Assembly (NCBI RefSeq): GCF_024124765.2
Contig: NZ_JAMXSR020000002.1
Location: 85,001-149,000 of the forward strand
Length of the DNA stretch: 64,000 bases
Direction of reading: 5' to 3'
Origin: Sphingomonas sp. H160509
Lineage (GTDB): Bacteria; Pseudomonadota; Alphaproteobacteria; Sphingomonadales; Sphingomonadaceae
Part shown: in pieces, positions 24,319 through 33,637 of the stretch
Layout of the letters: every line of letters begins with the position of its first letter
Position numbering within the stretch: position 1 is the stretch's first letter
Notes under the pieces: model-generated
What the model was told of the DNA's origin: nothing
The model's database searches: none
The model's input: only the letters and a program-made list of their open reading frames with translations
Made by a program: the position numbers and the translations under genes

Positions 24319-24631
24319 CTATTCTTCTTCTTCGTTGGCAAACGACAGGGCGTCCGCCGTGCCAAGTTTCTGCTCGCCCGCGAACAGTCGGTTCAGCCTG
24401 TTGTTGATTTCGCTCCGTTCATCCCGCGATGCGTTCCGTCGGTATGGCCCGATCGAAAGCTCATCGCCGATTGCCCCCCTTGATCCGTGTGAGCGCGTCG
24501 TCGCTGAGGACGTTTGCGCCCCGCAGTTCAATACAGAGCTGTATCAAGCCAACCGCAGTCGCTTGGGCACGCAAGCCGACGTTCGTGACGTCGTGATGCA
24601 GCCGTTTCTGTTTCTCGTAAGCGTTGCTCAT
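24319..24631 (-). CDS. Small hypothetical protein, frameshift in a G tract
   Basis: From ATG 24631 the frame reads MSNAYEKQKRLHHDVTNVGL. Removing one base from the C6 tract at 24474-24479 (G6 in the gene) links TRIKG to AIGDELSIGPYRRNASRDER and ends in EEEE at 24319, about 103 residues. Helical, no family recognised. The forward-strand frame over the same bases is the less protein-like reading. Confidence 0.65.
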
Positions 24632-24877
24632 CGCGTCCTAGTCTCTTTTCGCCAGGCCGCTCTGTCGTCGAACGATCCCGTGGCTGTTGCATAGTCTTCG
24701 CATAAGTCCGTTTCGTCTCTGAACCGCCTCTAATGTGCAACGTCGAGACATGTATGGCAATTCTCATCCGGGAGCGGTTGCGGCAATGAGGGGCCGCTCG
24801 ATCGAGTGGCCAGTGGCTATACGGGCAACGACCGACTACCCTCTGGTCGCGCTACATTTGTCGAGTTAAACGGCTAA

Positions 24878-25318
24878 ATGCCCATATACCATTCTCTGAC
24901 CCTTGTCCTTGCGTCCATGGTCGCCGCGGCGAGTGCGCAAGTTGTCGTTCCAGGTCGTTGGGATGTCACGTCGACCGTCGTTGAACTCTCGGTTCCCGGT
25001 GTGCCCGGCTTCCTCGTCCGGATGATGCGCGGCAAGTCCAAGGCAGAGCACAAACGCGTGGCGAAGGGGCAGGGTATCGAGCAGCTGTTACTACCCGATC
25101 AGAAAGCGCAGTGTCGTGTTGAGAGCCAGAATGTAGCGGATGGTCGCTATGCCCAGACGTTGAGCTGTCCGCAAAAACGCGGCGAGCCGCTGCATATTGT
25201 GCGAACGGGAACCTACGATCGCTCTGGCTTCATGGGCGACGCGATTGTAACGGGCGTTACGCCGAAAGGGGCGATGAAGATCGTTTTGAAGCAACGCGCC
25301 GCCCGCATCGGTGACTAG
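24878..25318 (+). CDS. DUF3617-type exported protein
   Basis: 146 residues with signal peptide MPIYHSLTLVLASMVAAASAQ. PGRWDVTSTVVELSVPGVPG, a Cys pair (QCRVES and LSCPQK) and the repeated beta pattern at the end are characteristic of DUF3617, a periplasmic family common in sphingomonads with no known activity. The usual final Cys is absent and the end at RIGD looks slightly short. Confidence 0.8.
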   Translation: MPIYHSLTLVLASMVAAASAQVVVPGRWDVTSTVVELSVPGVPGFLVRMMRGKSKAEHKRVAKGQGIEQLLLPDQKAQCRVESQNVADGRYAQTLSCPQKRGEPLHIVRTGTYDRSGFMGDAIVTGVTPKGAMKIVLKQRAARIGD

Positions 25319-25409
25319 GCGCTCGTGCTCGGGAACACCGCAAATGGTCGAGGCGAAGGTGCCACGCGCGCTGCGTCGTCAAAGCACGGCACTCAAGGAC
25401 CAGTTGCCC

Positions 25410-25586
25410 TCAGTCGAACATAGAAAGACCGTCTGGGATAGCGCGCAACGCGGTTGCCCTAACGAGACACCCGTAAAGATGAGCTCCCAGCAGGGTTTGA
25501 TCTCCGTCGTCGGCAACGGCCAAAGCTTCGCCGATTATGGCGATCAACCGTTCTAGGTGCTGTGCGGTAGTTTCGCCTTCGATCAC
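25410..25586 (-). CDS. Small paired protein B, locus 1
   Basis: 58 residues starting at GTG 25586, which overlaps the stop of the preceding gene as GTGA. Sequence VIEGETTAQHLERLIAIIGE is nearly identical to the start of the gene at 56703-56969. Together with the upstream gene it forms a two-gene module present twice in this window. The function is unknown; it is small, helical and acidic. Confidence 0.7.
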   Translation of the reverse strand: MIEGETTAQHLERLIAIIGEALAVADDGDQTLLGAHLYGCLVRATALRAIPDGLSMFD

Positions 25587-25732
25587 AGCTTCATGGCCTT
25601 GATCATCTCGGCATACAACGCGGCACGACCTAGGTGCGCGATGCGAGCGGAAATGTCGTCGCAGGTTGCTGCTTGCTCCCGCGCTTTCATCTCATTCCGA
25701 ACAAGGTCGTCGAGGCTATCCGGTTTGTCCAT
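25583..25732 (-). CDS. Small paired protein A, locus 1
   Basis: 49 residues from ATG 25732: MDKPDSLDDLVRNEMKAREQ, ending HLGRAALYAEMIKAMKL. The paralogue is at 56557-56706. I recall similar small helical proteins in sphingomonads but no assigned role. The frame is open upstream to 25816, but the extra part is the 44-nt leader (25739-25782), which is more conserved than the gene and carries the ribosome binding site in a hairpin, so I prefer the internal ATG. Confidence 0.7.
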   Translation of the reverse strand: MDKPDSLDDLVRNEMKAREQAATCDDISARIAHLGRAALYAEMIKAMKL

Positions 25733-25738
25733 AGCGTG

Positions 25739-25782
25739 GCTCCCACTAAGCGGGAGCGCTCCAGCGTCTCTCAGTCGCCGCC
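25739..25782 (-). promoter_or_regulatory. Conserved 44-nt leader with SD-sequestering hairpin, locus 1
   Basis: On the minus strand the leader runs from GGCGGCGACTGAGAGACG to GCTCCCGCTTAGTGGGAGC, followed by CCACGCT and the ATG. GCTCCC pairs with GGGAGC (6 bp, 7-base loop), and GGGAG is the only Shine-Dalgarno candidate. The leader is identical over 44 bases to 56507-56550. It may act as an RNA thermometer or a protein-binding translational switch. Confidence 0.6.
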
Positions 25783-25875
25783 ATGCCGTTGGCGAGTCGC
25801 GGCGATATCTAAGCATATAACGTTACGGCTGCAGATCATATCGACAAGAACGACCTGACCCACGAATCTTTCTGG

Positions 25876-26279
25876 CTAGGACGGCATGCTAATAGCGGGG
25901 TGATAGTACATCGCGCTAATTTTTCCCGCCGCGTTCAAAGCCAGGAAGAAATCAATTTTCGAGGTGGCAAAGGTGATGCGGAATAGATAGCCGCCGGGGG
26001 ATCGCCGAGATAGGTGACGGACTGCGGGGTGCCCAGCTTGATTATCATATCGCCGCCCTCCGGATGGTCGCGCACGGCCTTTCCGACTTCCGTCGTGAGT
26101 ATGCTGTAGTCCATTTTGGCGCCCGGCGCGGCGCTCTTCAACAGAGTTTGAACGTGCTTCTCTGCCAAGGTTGCCCCGGCGGTCATCGAAGGCGCCGCTT
26201 GTTGGGCCGCGGCAAATTGAATCGCGAAAGTCGGAAGTGCGACAGCGCTCAACGCGGCGGCGGCGAGACGGATTTTCAT
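25876..26279 (-). CDS. Hypothetical exported protein, frameshift
   Basis: From ATG 26279 a signal peptide (MKIRLAAAALSAVALPTFA) is followed by AQQAAPSMTAGATLAEKHVQ. The frame shifts near the G5 tract at 25996-26000. Adding one G gives TYLGDPPGGYLFRITFATSK and ends AMYYHPAISMPS at 25876, about 134 residues. It is periplasmic and of unknown family. Confidence 0.65.
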
Positions 26280-26543
26280 GAGAAGGCTCCAAATCGAAAG
26301 AAGAGGAACGCCATACTGAACCGCGATACAGTTCGACCGCTGATGAAAACGATGTCGGTCTCGATATTCGCCGTTGCCAGACAATAACAGACAAACCGCT
26401 GCTGATCGAGAGGAACAATCGGAGCTACGGCAGCAGGCGGCACCGCTATTTTATGACGTTCCCGCAATCGAACCGTGGCGGCTCAACCTGGAAGGCTGTT
26501 CGCTGGGTACCCCGTTTTAGGCACTGTTTTGGGCGCTGTGGGG

Positions 26544-26727
26544 TGTGGATCGGCGCCGAAGGCGGGGCCCCGCGTCTGATGGACCCAATTACCTCGGATG
26601 TCCTGGGAAGACGGGTTTATGATGGAATCTCAATGGACGCTAACTGGAGGCCGTGAACCTGATAATGAGAAGTAAGCTCAAGGGTTTAAGTAAGACCTGC
26701 CGGGTCAAACTCTGATGCCGGTCGACA
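26544..26727 (+). repeat. Decayed gene-end repeat, copy B
   Basis: Counterpart of 24003-24189. The frame reads VWIGAEGGAPRLMDPITSDV and ends MDANWRP at the same stop as copy A, followed by related sequence with AGTAAGACCTGC and GCCGGTCGACA. The upstream flanks differ. It looks like the tail of a lost mobile gene. Confidence 0.6.
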
Positions 26728-27184
26728 TCGCTTCTTCTGGATTGAGGCCAAGGCCTAATGCCGCCGCGTATAGCCGGACGTTGTACCCAAACCATGCGGA
26801 TTTCGCCCACCGGCTTGACAGGCGGCGAAGCTATTCTGGCCCTTGGCGTAATGCAGGAGCGCGAGAACGTCGAAAGGCTATCGTTGTACGGGCAGGGGAG
26901 GCCTTGGTGCTCTCGGCTTGTCGAGAAGGGGCCCTGCTTTCGGCGCTGATTCACTTTCTCAGCTGACAACCAATCGTTAAGCCCCTGGCAGCTGTAGCTT
27001 TAACCCGGCGTTGTAAATTCGCTGTGTAAGGCCATCGCCGTGAACAACACTGAATCGCGTTAGGAACGCATATTAATCGGTTCGTCGCGCCGATGATTCG
27101 CCCTGTCGATGCGTCAAAAAAATACTTAACTTTTCATTAACCATTTTCCGGTGGTTGTCAGGTTCGTCGTTTCCCCGCGACGCA
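26728..27184. other. Stretch without a supported gene
   Basis: Open frames here (26715-26966 region and its antisense) have no start signals or protein-like composition. The AT-rich piece AAAAAAATACTTAACTTTTC near 27114 could hold a promoter for the gene at 27185. Confidence 0.4.
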
Positions 27185-27397
27185 ATGGAGACGGACGTGC
27201 CGACTGATGCAAATCTCGAAATGGAATGTGATCGGGTACGGCGTATCGTCGCAGGATTGAACGATGAGCTTTCTCGCCAACTACTCGGCGCATATGCGGC
27301 CGATCTAAGAGACGCGCAGCAGAAGCAAAGGCTCGTTGAACGGGAATTGGATCTTCTACGTTCCGTTGGCCGTTCGCCAGCTCGCAGGCGGCGTTAA
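27185..27397 (+). CDS. Small hypothetical helical protein
   Basis: 70 residues from ATG 27185. ECDRVRRIVAGLNDELSRQL and RELDLLRSVGRSPARRRR suggest two helices and a basic tail. The family is not recognised. An earlier in-frame start at 27155 is possible but has no better site. Confidence 0.55.
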   Translation: METDVPTDANLEMECDRVRRIVAGLNDELSRQLLGAYAADLRDAQQKQRLVERELDLLRSVGRSPARRRR

Positions 27398-27443
27398 CAC
27401 GTCGTTCACCCTTTCCCGTCAGGACAGGGGCGGGGGACACAGT

Positions 27444-27692
27444 ATGCGTTATAGAATTTATGAGCTAGGCAGTTGTGGTGAAATTGTAAGTGGTGCGGAC
27501 CTTTCCGCTTTGCACGACGAACAATCGATTGCTGAGGCTGCCGATCACATCAATCGTTACGGACTTGAGATCTGGCAGGGAAATCGCAAGGTCATTGTCA
27601 TAAGTCCGCCAATATCGTGTTTCAGGAGGCCGCAGGCGGCATCGGCGCCCCAGAGGGCAGTTCTCAGCCCGATGTCGCGTGGTTTCGCGTAA
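27444..27692 (+). CDS. Small hypothetical protein
   Basis: 82 residues from ATG 27444, 46 bases after the preceding gene. MRYRIYELGSCGEIVSGADL and NRYGLEIWQGNRKVIVIS resemble small sphingomonad proteins that carry a short beta-rich domain. The tail after ISPP is atypical and could be out of frame. Confidence 0.5.
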   Translation: MRYRIYELGSCGEIVSGADLSALHDEQSIAEAADHINRYGLEIWQGNRKVIVISPPISCFRRPQAASAPQRAVLSPMSRGFA

Positions 27693-27817
27693 AGGTCAGG
27701 CCTCATTTAACGTTTTTAATGAGGCATGCACCTGCGCCGATGCGCGATGGCGCTGAGCCGCTATCTCACATGCATCATCTGATCGCGAAAATCTTACCCG
27801 AACTTCGGCCTGCGTAG

Positions 27818-27934
27818 ATGCAGACGGGTTACTTCCATTGCATGGAGGAAGGGCCCGAGAGCCTTCTGGCGCCAATCCAAGCGGAGTTCGCGAAATGCGG
27901 GTTGTCGCCCCACGCAATGGCGTTTGGGAAATAA
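27818..27934 (+). CDS. Possible micro-protein
   Basis: 38 codons: MQTGYFHCMEEGPESLLAPI and ending SPHAMAFGK. It has weak support: protein-like composition and placement in a run of small same-strand genes, but no clear ribosome binding site. The rest of 27693-28171 shows nothing else. Confidence 0.3.
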   Translation: MQTGYFHCMEEGPESLLAPIQAEFAKCGLSPHAMAFGK

Positions 27935-28171
27935 CGAATGTAATTGCCGCCGAACGTATCGCAGACCTAATCGAGCAGGCTCCCGGCTAAGCTCTCGGGG
28001 CCCTTAAGGTGCCGCAGGAGCGGTTTAGGGCGGACGCACGGCGGGAGGTTGCCGAACACGGCTAGGGTGCCCTCTACAGGCCGATCGATGTTGACCCTGG
28101 CCTAGCCTCAGGTGAAACTTGTCCTCCCCGGCGGCGTCGATCATTATCGCGAACTACAGGGGAGGTTGCGT

Positions 28172-29210
28172 ATGAAATGGTTGATGGCGGTGGCTGTCGC
28201 GTTGGCACTTGCAGCGCCGGTAACAGCGCGGGACTTAACGGTCCCGATGGACAAGGGCTGGAAGCATGCTGAGACGGGGTTAATCCTGATGCCGCAACTG
28301 GCCGGGATGTCACGTACCGCGCTTACTGATACGACGCAGACTGAACATGACGTCGCTGCTCAATATGATACGCCGGACAAGAACGTTTTTTGCGACGATC
28401 TACCTGTTTCACCCTGCAATAGCCGACGTCAGCCTCTGGTTCGACCGATCACAGACGGCGCTCGAAACGCGGGACCTCTTCAAGAACGCGTCGCCCGCGA
28501 CCGCCGATCCGATCACCTTCGCCGTCGGTGGCGCCAAAACTGCGTCGTCGATGCGCCAGGTCTATGCGACGCCTGCGGGGCAATACCGGAGCACCGCGCT
28601 CTCGGTTGTGCCGGTGGGTGATTGGATCGTCAGCGTTCGTATGAGCGCGAAGGCACTTACATCGGAGCAACTCGACGCACGTCTTCAGGAAGTGCTCGCC
28701 GCCATTCGTTGGCCGAAAGTCGTTGGCATCGAAGCGGTCGCCGCCGCGCCGGTGAAAGTATGCACCTCACCTCTGACGTTCGGTAAAGCGAAGCTTGCCA
28801 AGCCGGACGGGGCTGATCTGCTGATGTCCCTGATGGGCAGCAGTCTAGCGGCCAAGAAGAAGGCGGAGGCTAAGTCCCAGCCCTCGGAGCGGGCAAATTG
28901 GTGCCGCGACGGGGATGCGCGGACGGAATACGGAATGTACCGATCGGACGGCGCTTCAACGGGCTACGTGCTCGCGTTGTATGACGCAGGTCGTGTCGTC
29001 AGCGTGTATCCGTCAATCATGGGACAGATCAACAAAACGGGAATATATTCGGTCTCTCTGGAGGACGTCGAAGGGACGGTATCATCTTTCCAGTCCTTCA
29101 CCGCATTACCCTCGCCCAAGCAAGTATGGAGTTTGATCGGGTCTGGACAGCGCACGGGCACAAAGACCGGCAATCAACTGACGATCAGTCCTAAAGCATT
29201 CTCGAAATGA
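28172..29210 (+). CDS. Hypothetical exported protein, frameshift in a T tract
   Basis: ATG 28172 after GGGGAGG begins the signal peptide MKWLMAVAVALALAAPVTA, followed by RDLTVPMDKGWKHAETGLIL. Removing one T from the T6 tract at 28386-28391 gives DKNVFATIYLFHPAIADVSL and continues to 29210, about 345 residues. The mature protein has strand-rich repeats and two Cys (KVCTS, NWCRD). The family is unknown; a periplasmic location is predicted. Confidence 0.7.
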
Positions 29211-29573
29211 GGACTTGATCCGGGGGCGTTCACGTCCGATTGATCAGCGGGGCAGGCCCAAGAGGATCGATCCTCGGCGGCTGTCGCTACCGATCACGAC
29301 TAGTGCATAGTGACTGGGGGGCCGCCGAGCTAAGGACCTAAATCGCTGGGAGTTATGGCCATGCGCTACGTAATCCGTAAAGACGGCGAGATGTCCACAC
29401 TGGGCGTTCACCGCAACACGTGCGAAAATCGGACGATTGACGAAGCCGAAGTAGCCACGTTGCTGCCGCAAGCTCACCGGACCCCGCCGCCGCGGCGTGA
29501 TTGCGCTGTGGAACGATCTGGCCGGCGAGCGATTACGACCTGTCTAGATAAATTGAACTACGGGGATCGAGAA

Positions 29574-29843
29574 ATGAAGAAGGCATTCGTTATCGCGATG
29601 GCGGCAGGGCTAGTCTCCCTGTCGGCGTGCAACTCCAGCCCACGTGAACAGGCAGCCGACAACATCGAGTCCAACACGGAAGCCGTCGCAGACAACCTGG
29701 AAGATGCTGCAGACAACGTCAGCAACGACGCCGCCGAAGCAAGCCTTGAGAACAAGGCTGATGCCGTCCGCGCGACCGGCCAGAATCAAGCGGACGATAT
29801 GCGGACGAACGATCCCGACACGAACCTGTCGAACGGCATCTAG
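29574..29843 (+). CDS. Small lipoprotein
   Basis: 89 residues from ATG 29574. MKKAFVIAMAAGLVSLSAC is a lipoprotein signal with lipobox LSAC. The mature part is a heptad-like run of Asn, Asp, Ala and Glu (NIESNTEAVADNLEDAADNV) and probably forms an extended coiled coil at the membrane. A strong terminator follows at 29891. Confidence 0.75.
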   Translation: MKKAFVIAMAAGLVSLSACNSSPREQAADNIESNTEAVADNLEDAADNVSNDAAEASLENKADAVRATGQNQADDMRTNDPDTNLSNGI

Positions 29844-29890
29844 TTTCACGAGACAGGACGAGCCGCTCCCAAGCACAGCTCGATCTGGAA

Positions 29891-29920
29891 GGGCGCCTGA
29901 GGAAACTTAGGCGCCCTTTT
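29891..29920 (+). terminator. Rho-independent terminator
   Basis: GGGCGCCT and AGGCGCCC form an 8-bp stem (extended by AG/CT), followed by TTTT. It lies 48 bases after the lipoprotein gene stop. Confidence 0.8.
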
Positions 29921-30073
29921 CGTGTGACCTATTCCGGGAAACGGCTTGCGGGGGGCCGATCTAAGGCAGAGTTTAGGAAAGTCGGCTTTCACTCGTGGTT
30001 AGTGTGATACTAGCCCACCCCCGCCACCTTGACACGAGGCTGTTCAGCCAAGCGAGATTTTTGAGGAAAACGA

Positions 30074-30259
30074 ATGAACGGCTATGTGGAGTTTCAAAGT
30101 CCAGAGGGAGAACCGATCGTCGTCAATGCCGATCGCGTAAACTTCGTCCGCCGGTTCAGGGGCGGGAATGATGCTAGCGCCGTAAACTTCGAGAAGGGCA
30201 GCTACGTCGTTGTCAGGGGAGGCTTGGCGTCGGTAATGAAAGCGCTTGAGGAGGCATAG
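30074..30259 (+). CDS. Small conserved hypothetical protein
   Basis: 61 residues with GAGGAAAACGA before the ATG. MNGYVEFQSPEGEPIVVNAD and GSYVVVRGGLASVMKALEEA look like a compact beta-rich domain. I recall similar short proteins in sphingomonads but no function. Confidence 0.7.
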   Translation: MNGYVEFQSPEGEPIVVNADRVNFVRRFRGGNDASAVNFEKGSYVVVRGGLASVMKALEEA

Positions 30260-30301
30260 CACGGGCGCCCTATGATGACTTTTGAGTAGGTTATAGTTGC
30301 T

Positions 30302-30538
30302 TCACTCTGGGACTGACGTTGCGCTTGATCCTTGCCCGATGCCCGATCTTCTGTGAGGGGATGCGCAGAGCTGGCCAATCCAAGACGGTCGAGCTCGGCA
30401 TCCCGCCCGCGGCATCGATGGTGTCACACGGAGCGGGCGGGGTGCTTCACCGAAAATTAGGATGTTTGTTTTAGACAAAGTGATGAAGCCTCCGCTTCCA
30501 GTGTCGAGTATCCTCAGCGCCTCGCTTGTTTCAGTCAC
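30302..30538 (-). CDS. Possible small hypothetical protein
   Basis: 78 codons starting at GTG 30538. The first 35 residues (VTETSEALRILDTGSGGFIT) look like protein, the rest less so. No ribosome binding site is evident and no family is recognised. It may be noise next to the IS66 element. Confidence 0.25.
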   Translation of the reverse strand: MTETSEALRILDTGSGGFITLSKTNILIFGEAPRPLRVTPSMPRAGCRARPSWIGQLCASPHRRSGIGQGSSATSVPE

Positions 30539-30662
30539 ACGGACACGCGGGGCGCTTATTTGATTTGGCGGGCTCCGAAGCTAGCGCGTAAGCGTGGTCT
30601 GAAGGTCGCCTTGTAGGCGGAGCGTTCGACGGGTTGATGGCGGCTCTTTGAACGGGGCCGTG

Positions 30663-31121
30663 ATGTCAGACGAGACTATCGAACCAGCCGCAGATGTAGC
30701 GAGTAGTCATACGACCGGTCGTATGAGTGGTCGTATCGAGATTGTCGGTCGGGTGTCGGGTCGACGCCGCTGGACGGTCGAGCAGAAGCTGGCGATCCTA
30801 CGCGATGCGTTTGGGCCGGATGGGTCGGTCCGGGCGGCGGTCGAGCGTCACGAGGTCGGCAGCGGCGCGATCTACACGTGGCGGCGTCAAGCTATGTCGG
30901 GTGCACTGAGTGGAGTGCCGGCCCGGCCCCAGACCGCATTTGCTGAAGTCCGGATCAGCGAGCCGCCCGTGATGCTGTCGGCGCCGCCCGTCGAGGTGGC
31001 AGCGGACGCCCGGACCACGGGGCAGATCGGCATCGAGCTGCCTTCGGGTGTCCGACTGACCGTCGACGGCACGGTCGACGCCGAGGCGCTGTCGCGCGTG
31101 ATCAGCGTGCTGGCGCGATGA
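30663..31121 (+). CDS. tnpA: IS66 accessory protein TnpA
   Basis: 152 residues from ATG 30663. RRRWTVEQKLAILRDAF and GAIYTWRRQA form the helix-turn-helix of the OrfA/TnpA family, which is needed for IS66 transposition. The last codon overlaps the ATG of tnpB at ATGA (31118-31121). Confidence 0.93.
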   Translation: MSDETIEPAADVASSHTTGRMSGRIEIVGRVSGRRRWTVEQKLAILRDAFGPDGSVRAAVERHEVGSGAIYTWRRQAMSGALSGVPARPQTAFAEVRISEPPVMLSAPPVEVAADARTTGQIGIELPSGVRLTVDGTVDAEALSRVISVLAR

Positions 31122-31465
31122 TCCCGCAGCCGACATCGACGCGGATATTCCTGGCGTGCGGCGTCACCGACATGCGCAAGGGCTTCGATGGCCTGGCGGT
31201 ATTGGTGCAGCAGGTGCTCCGGGAGAAACCACATTCCGGTGCGCTGTTCGCGTTCCGCGGCAGGCGCGGCGACCTGATCAAGTTGCTATGGTTCGACGGT
31301 CAGGGACTTTGCCTGTTTTCGAAGCGGATGGACCGGGGCCGTTTTGTCTGGCCGGTGACCGCGACCGGCACAGTGGCGCTGACATCGGCGCAGGTCTCGA
31401 TGCTTCTGGAGGGCATCGACTGGCGCCGCCCCGAGCGGACTTGGTCACCAACATTGGCAGGCTAA
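31118..31465 (+). CDS. tnpB: IS66 accessory protein TnpB
   Basis: 115 residues, the usual length. IFLACGVTDMRKGFDGLAVL and GRRGDLIKLLWFDGQGLCLF are the hallmark sequence of IS66 Orf2/TnpB (PF05717 type). Its start overlaps the tnpA stop, suggesting coupled translation. Confidence 0.95.
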   Translation: MIPQPTSTRIFLACGVTDMRKGFDGLAVLVQQVLREKPHSGALFAFRGRRGDLIKLLWFDGQGLCLFSKRMDRGRFVWPVTATGTVALTSAQVSMLLEGIDWRRPERTWSPTLAG

Positions 31466-31526
31466 AAACATAGCTTTTCTGCCATTTTTGCTCGTGTGAG
31501 AGTGGGCGAACTGCTATGAAAATGAG

Positions 31527-33080
31527 GTGTCGCAAGCCCCTCTTGCCCCATCTGATGCCGAGGCCCGGATTGCCGTGCTGGAGGCGTCGCTCGCCCGGGC
31601 CAATGCAGCACTTGCCGCTCGCGACCTGCTCATCGAGACACTGCGTGGTCAGATCGCCCGGCTGCGGCGGATGCAGTTCGGCGCATCCTCCGAGAAGCTG
31701 ACGCGCGAGATTGCTCAGCTCGAACTTGCGCTCGAGGAACTGGAAACCGAGAGCGCAGTCCCGGAGACCGGCGCAGCCTTGTCAGACACGCCCGGGCGAC
31801 CGGCATCAGTCCGTGCGTTGCCCGACCACCTGCCACGCGAGGAGGTCGTCCACGAACCCGCCTCCGGCGCCTGCACATGCCCGGACTGCGGCGGTACGCT
31901 ACGCCGTCTCGGGCAGGACGCCCATGAGATGCTCGACGTCCTGCCGGTGCACTGGCGCGTGGTGCGGAACGTCCGACCGAAATACAGCTGCCGGACGTGT
32001 GAGAAGATCGTCCAGGCGGCTGCCCCGGTGAAGGCAGTCGCACGCGGAAAGGCGACATTCGCAACGCTGGCCCATGTCGTCGTCTCGAAGTTCGAACATC
32101 ACCTGCCGCTTTATCGGCAGTCCGAGATGATGGCGGCCCAAGGCTTGGACATCGACCGCTCGACGCTGGCGGGCTGGGTCGGTCATGCAGCCGCGCTGCT
32201 TGACCCCATCGTCAGTCGCATCCGCGAGGAAGTGCTGAAAGGCGACAAGATCCACGCGGACGACACGCCAGTCCCGGTGCTCGACCCAGGCCGCGGACGC
32301 ACCGCGACCGGGCGACTATGGGTCTATGCAGTCGATGACCGCGCCTCCGGTAACACGGCTCCGCCAGCGACATGGTATCGCTTCACGACCGACCGTACCG
32401 GTGCACATCCGCAAGCCCATCTCGCCGGATTTCGAGGCTTCCTCCAGGCCGACGCCTATGCCGGTTACGACGGGCTCTATCGAAGCGGCGTCACAGAAGT
32501 CGCGTGCTGGGCCCATTTCAGGCGCAAGGTGTTCGACCTGCACGAGCGGGTTGCCACGCCGCTGACCACCGAGATTCTTGAACGCATCGGTGCCTTGTAC
32601 AGCATAGAGGCCGAGGTCCGCGGCAGGCCGCCTGACGTGCGGCTGGCGGCGCGGCAGAACCGGACGAAGCCGCTAGTCGATGCGCTGCGCGAGGCACTGG
32701 ACGCAGCACTGCGCCGCCTGTCGCCAAAGTCCGACATGGCCAAGGCTATCGCCTATGGCACGAAGCGATGGCTCGCACTGTGTCGCTTCCTCGATGACGG
32801 GCGCCTGGAGATCGACAACAACATCGCCGAACGCGCGTTGCGCGGCGTTGCCGTCGGACGGCGAAACTGGCTGTTCGCTGGTTCGAAAACGGGCGGCGAG
32901 CGCGCCGCGGCGATCTACACCGTCATCCAGACCTGCAAGGCCAACGGCGTCGACCCGCAGGCCTACATCGCCGACGTCACTGGGAAGATCGCAGCGGATT
33001 GGCCGGCCGCGCGATGGGACGAACTCATGCCCTGGAACTGGTCCGCGCAAACCGCAGAGCCAGTGGCGCAAGCCGCGTAA
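31527..33080 (+). CDS. tnpC: IS66 transposase TnpC
   Basis: 517 residues starting at GTG. An N-terminal leucine zipper-like helix (ARLRRMQFGASSEKL) is followed by a zinc finger (CTCPDCGG with SCRTC) and the DDE core with IHADDTPVPVL and the final IDNNIAERALRG. Full length and uninterrupted, so the element could be active. Confidence 0.95.
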   Translation: MSQAPLAPSDAEARIAVLEASLARANAALAARDLLIETLRGQIARLRRMQFGASSEKLTREIAQLELALEELETESAVPETGAALSDTPGRPASVRALPDHLPREEVVHEPASGACTCPDCGGTLRRLGQDAHEMLDVLPVHWRVVRNVRPKYSCRTCEKIVQAAAPVKAVARGKATFATLAHVVVSKFEHHLPLYRQSEMMAAQGLDIDRSTLAGWVGHAAALLDPIVSRIREEVLKGDKIHADDTPVPVLDPGRGRTATGRLWVYAVDDRASGNTAPPATWYRFTTDRTGAHPQAHLAGFRGFLQADAYAGYDGLYRSGVTEVACWAHFRRKVFDLHERVATPLTTEILERIGALYSIEAEVRGRPPDVRLAARQNRTKPLVDALREALDAALRRLSPKSDMAKAIAYGTKRWLALCRFLDDGRLEIDNNIAERALRGVAVGRRNWLFAGSKTGGERAAAIYTVIQTCKANGVDPQAYIADVTGKIAADWPAARWDELMPWNWSAQTAEPVAQAA

Positions 33081-33346
33081 TCTGCGGTCTGCCGGCCACG
33101 CTTACGCTAGCGCGATGTGGAGAGTCCTCGAAAGCGGGACCCCGGTCACGAAAGGCAACTCCCTTTACTCGTTCGGAAAGTATGAGTTTTGAATGGGCCC
33201 CGATCGACGCGTATCAAGCCCGTGACCAATTAAGCTTTGGTGCCGTTTCAAGAAGTTGGTAAATCTACCGGGGTCGCACTTTCGACACTAAACCCAAATA
33301 CTCAATGTCTCGCATTGGCCCGGCATTTGCAGGCCCAAGTGTAGCG

Positions 33347-33544
33347 CTAGTCTGATTCCAAACGCCTTTCGGCAGGAGCCTTGAGCAACGCTCGCAACTG
33401 CCTTTGCAGCGCCATACTGCTCAGATGCGACCTGACATGGTCGAAACCCTCGCGCGACAACTGCAAGCGAATGTCAGTGATAGTGCGCGCTTTACCGCCC
33501 CGCGCGATCTCGAATGCTCGTTTTATGATCGCCATACGTGGCAT
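33347..33544 (-). CDS. Small conserved hypothetical protein, HTH-like
   Basis: 65 residues from ATG 33544 (alternative ATG 33535). AIIKRAFEIARGGKARTITD and LQLSREGFDHVRSHLSSMAL belong to a short helical family that I recall from sphingomonads. The pattern of a helix followed by ITDIRLQL suggests a winged-helix-like fold, but DNA binding is unproven. Confidence 0.65.
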   Translation of the reverse strand: MPRMAIIKRAFEIARGGKARTITDIRLQLSREGFDHVRSHLSSMALQRQLRALLKAPAERRLESD

Positions 33545-33637
33545 TACCACGAGTAGCGAGCGATGAAGACCGTTTCCTTGCGATAAACAAATGTTACCTT
33601 TCTGGCGCCGTTTTGCTGAGTCCGGCGTTAAGTCTAT

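Larger units (their letters stand above)
30588..33105 (+). mobile_element. IS66 family insertion sequence, intact
   Basis: The left end GTAAGCGTGG and the right end CCACGCTTAC are inverted copies typical of IS66. The 8 bases GCTAGCGC are duplicated exactly at 30580-30587 and 33106-33113. The 2,518-bp element carries the three standard genes in the same order and with the usual overlap. The perfect duplication indicates a recent insertion without later rearrangement. Confidence 0.95.

Noticed and set aside
24125-24694. 189-codon forward frame
   Set aside because: The minus-strand gene at 24319-24631 has a better start and composition, and the first part of the frame is the decayed repeat.
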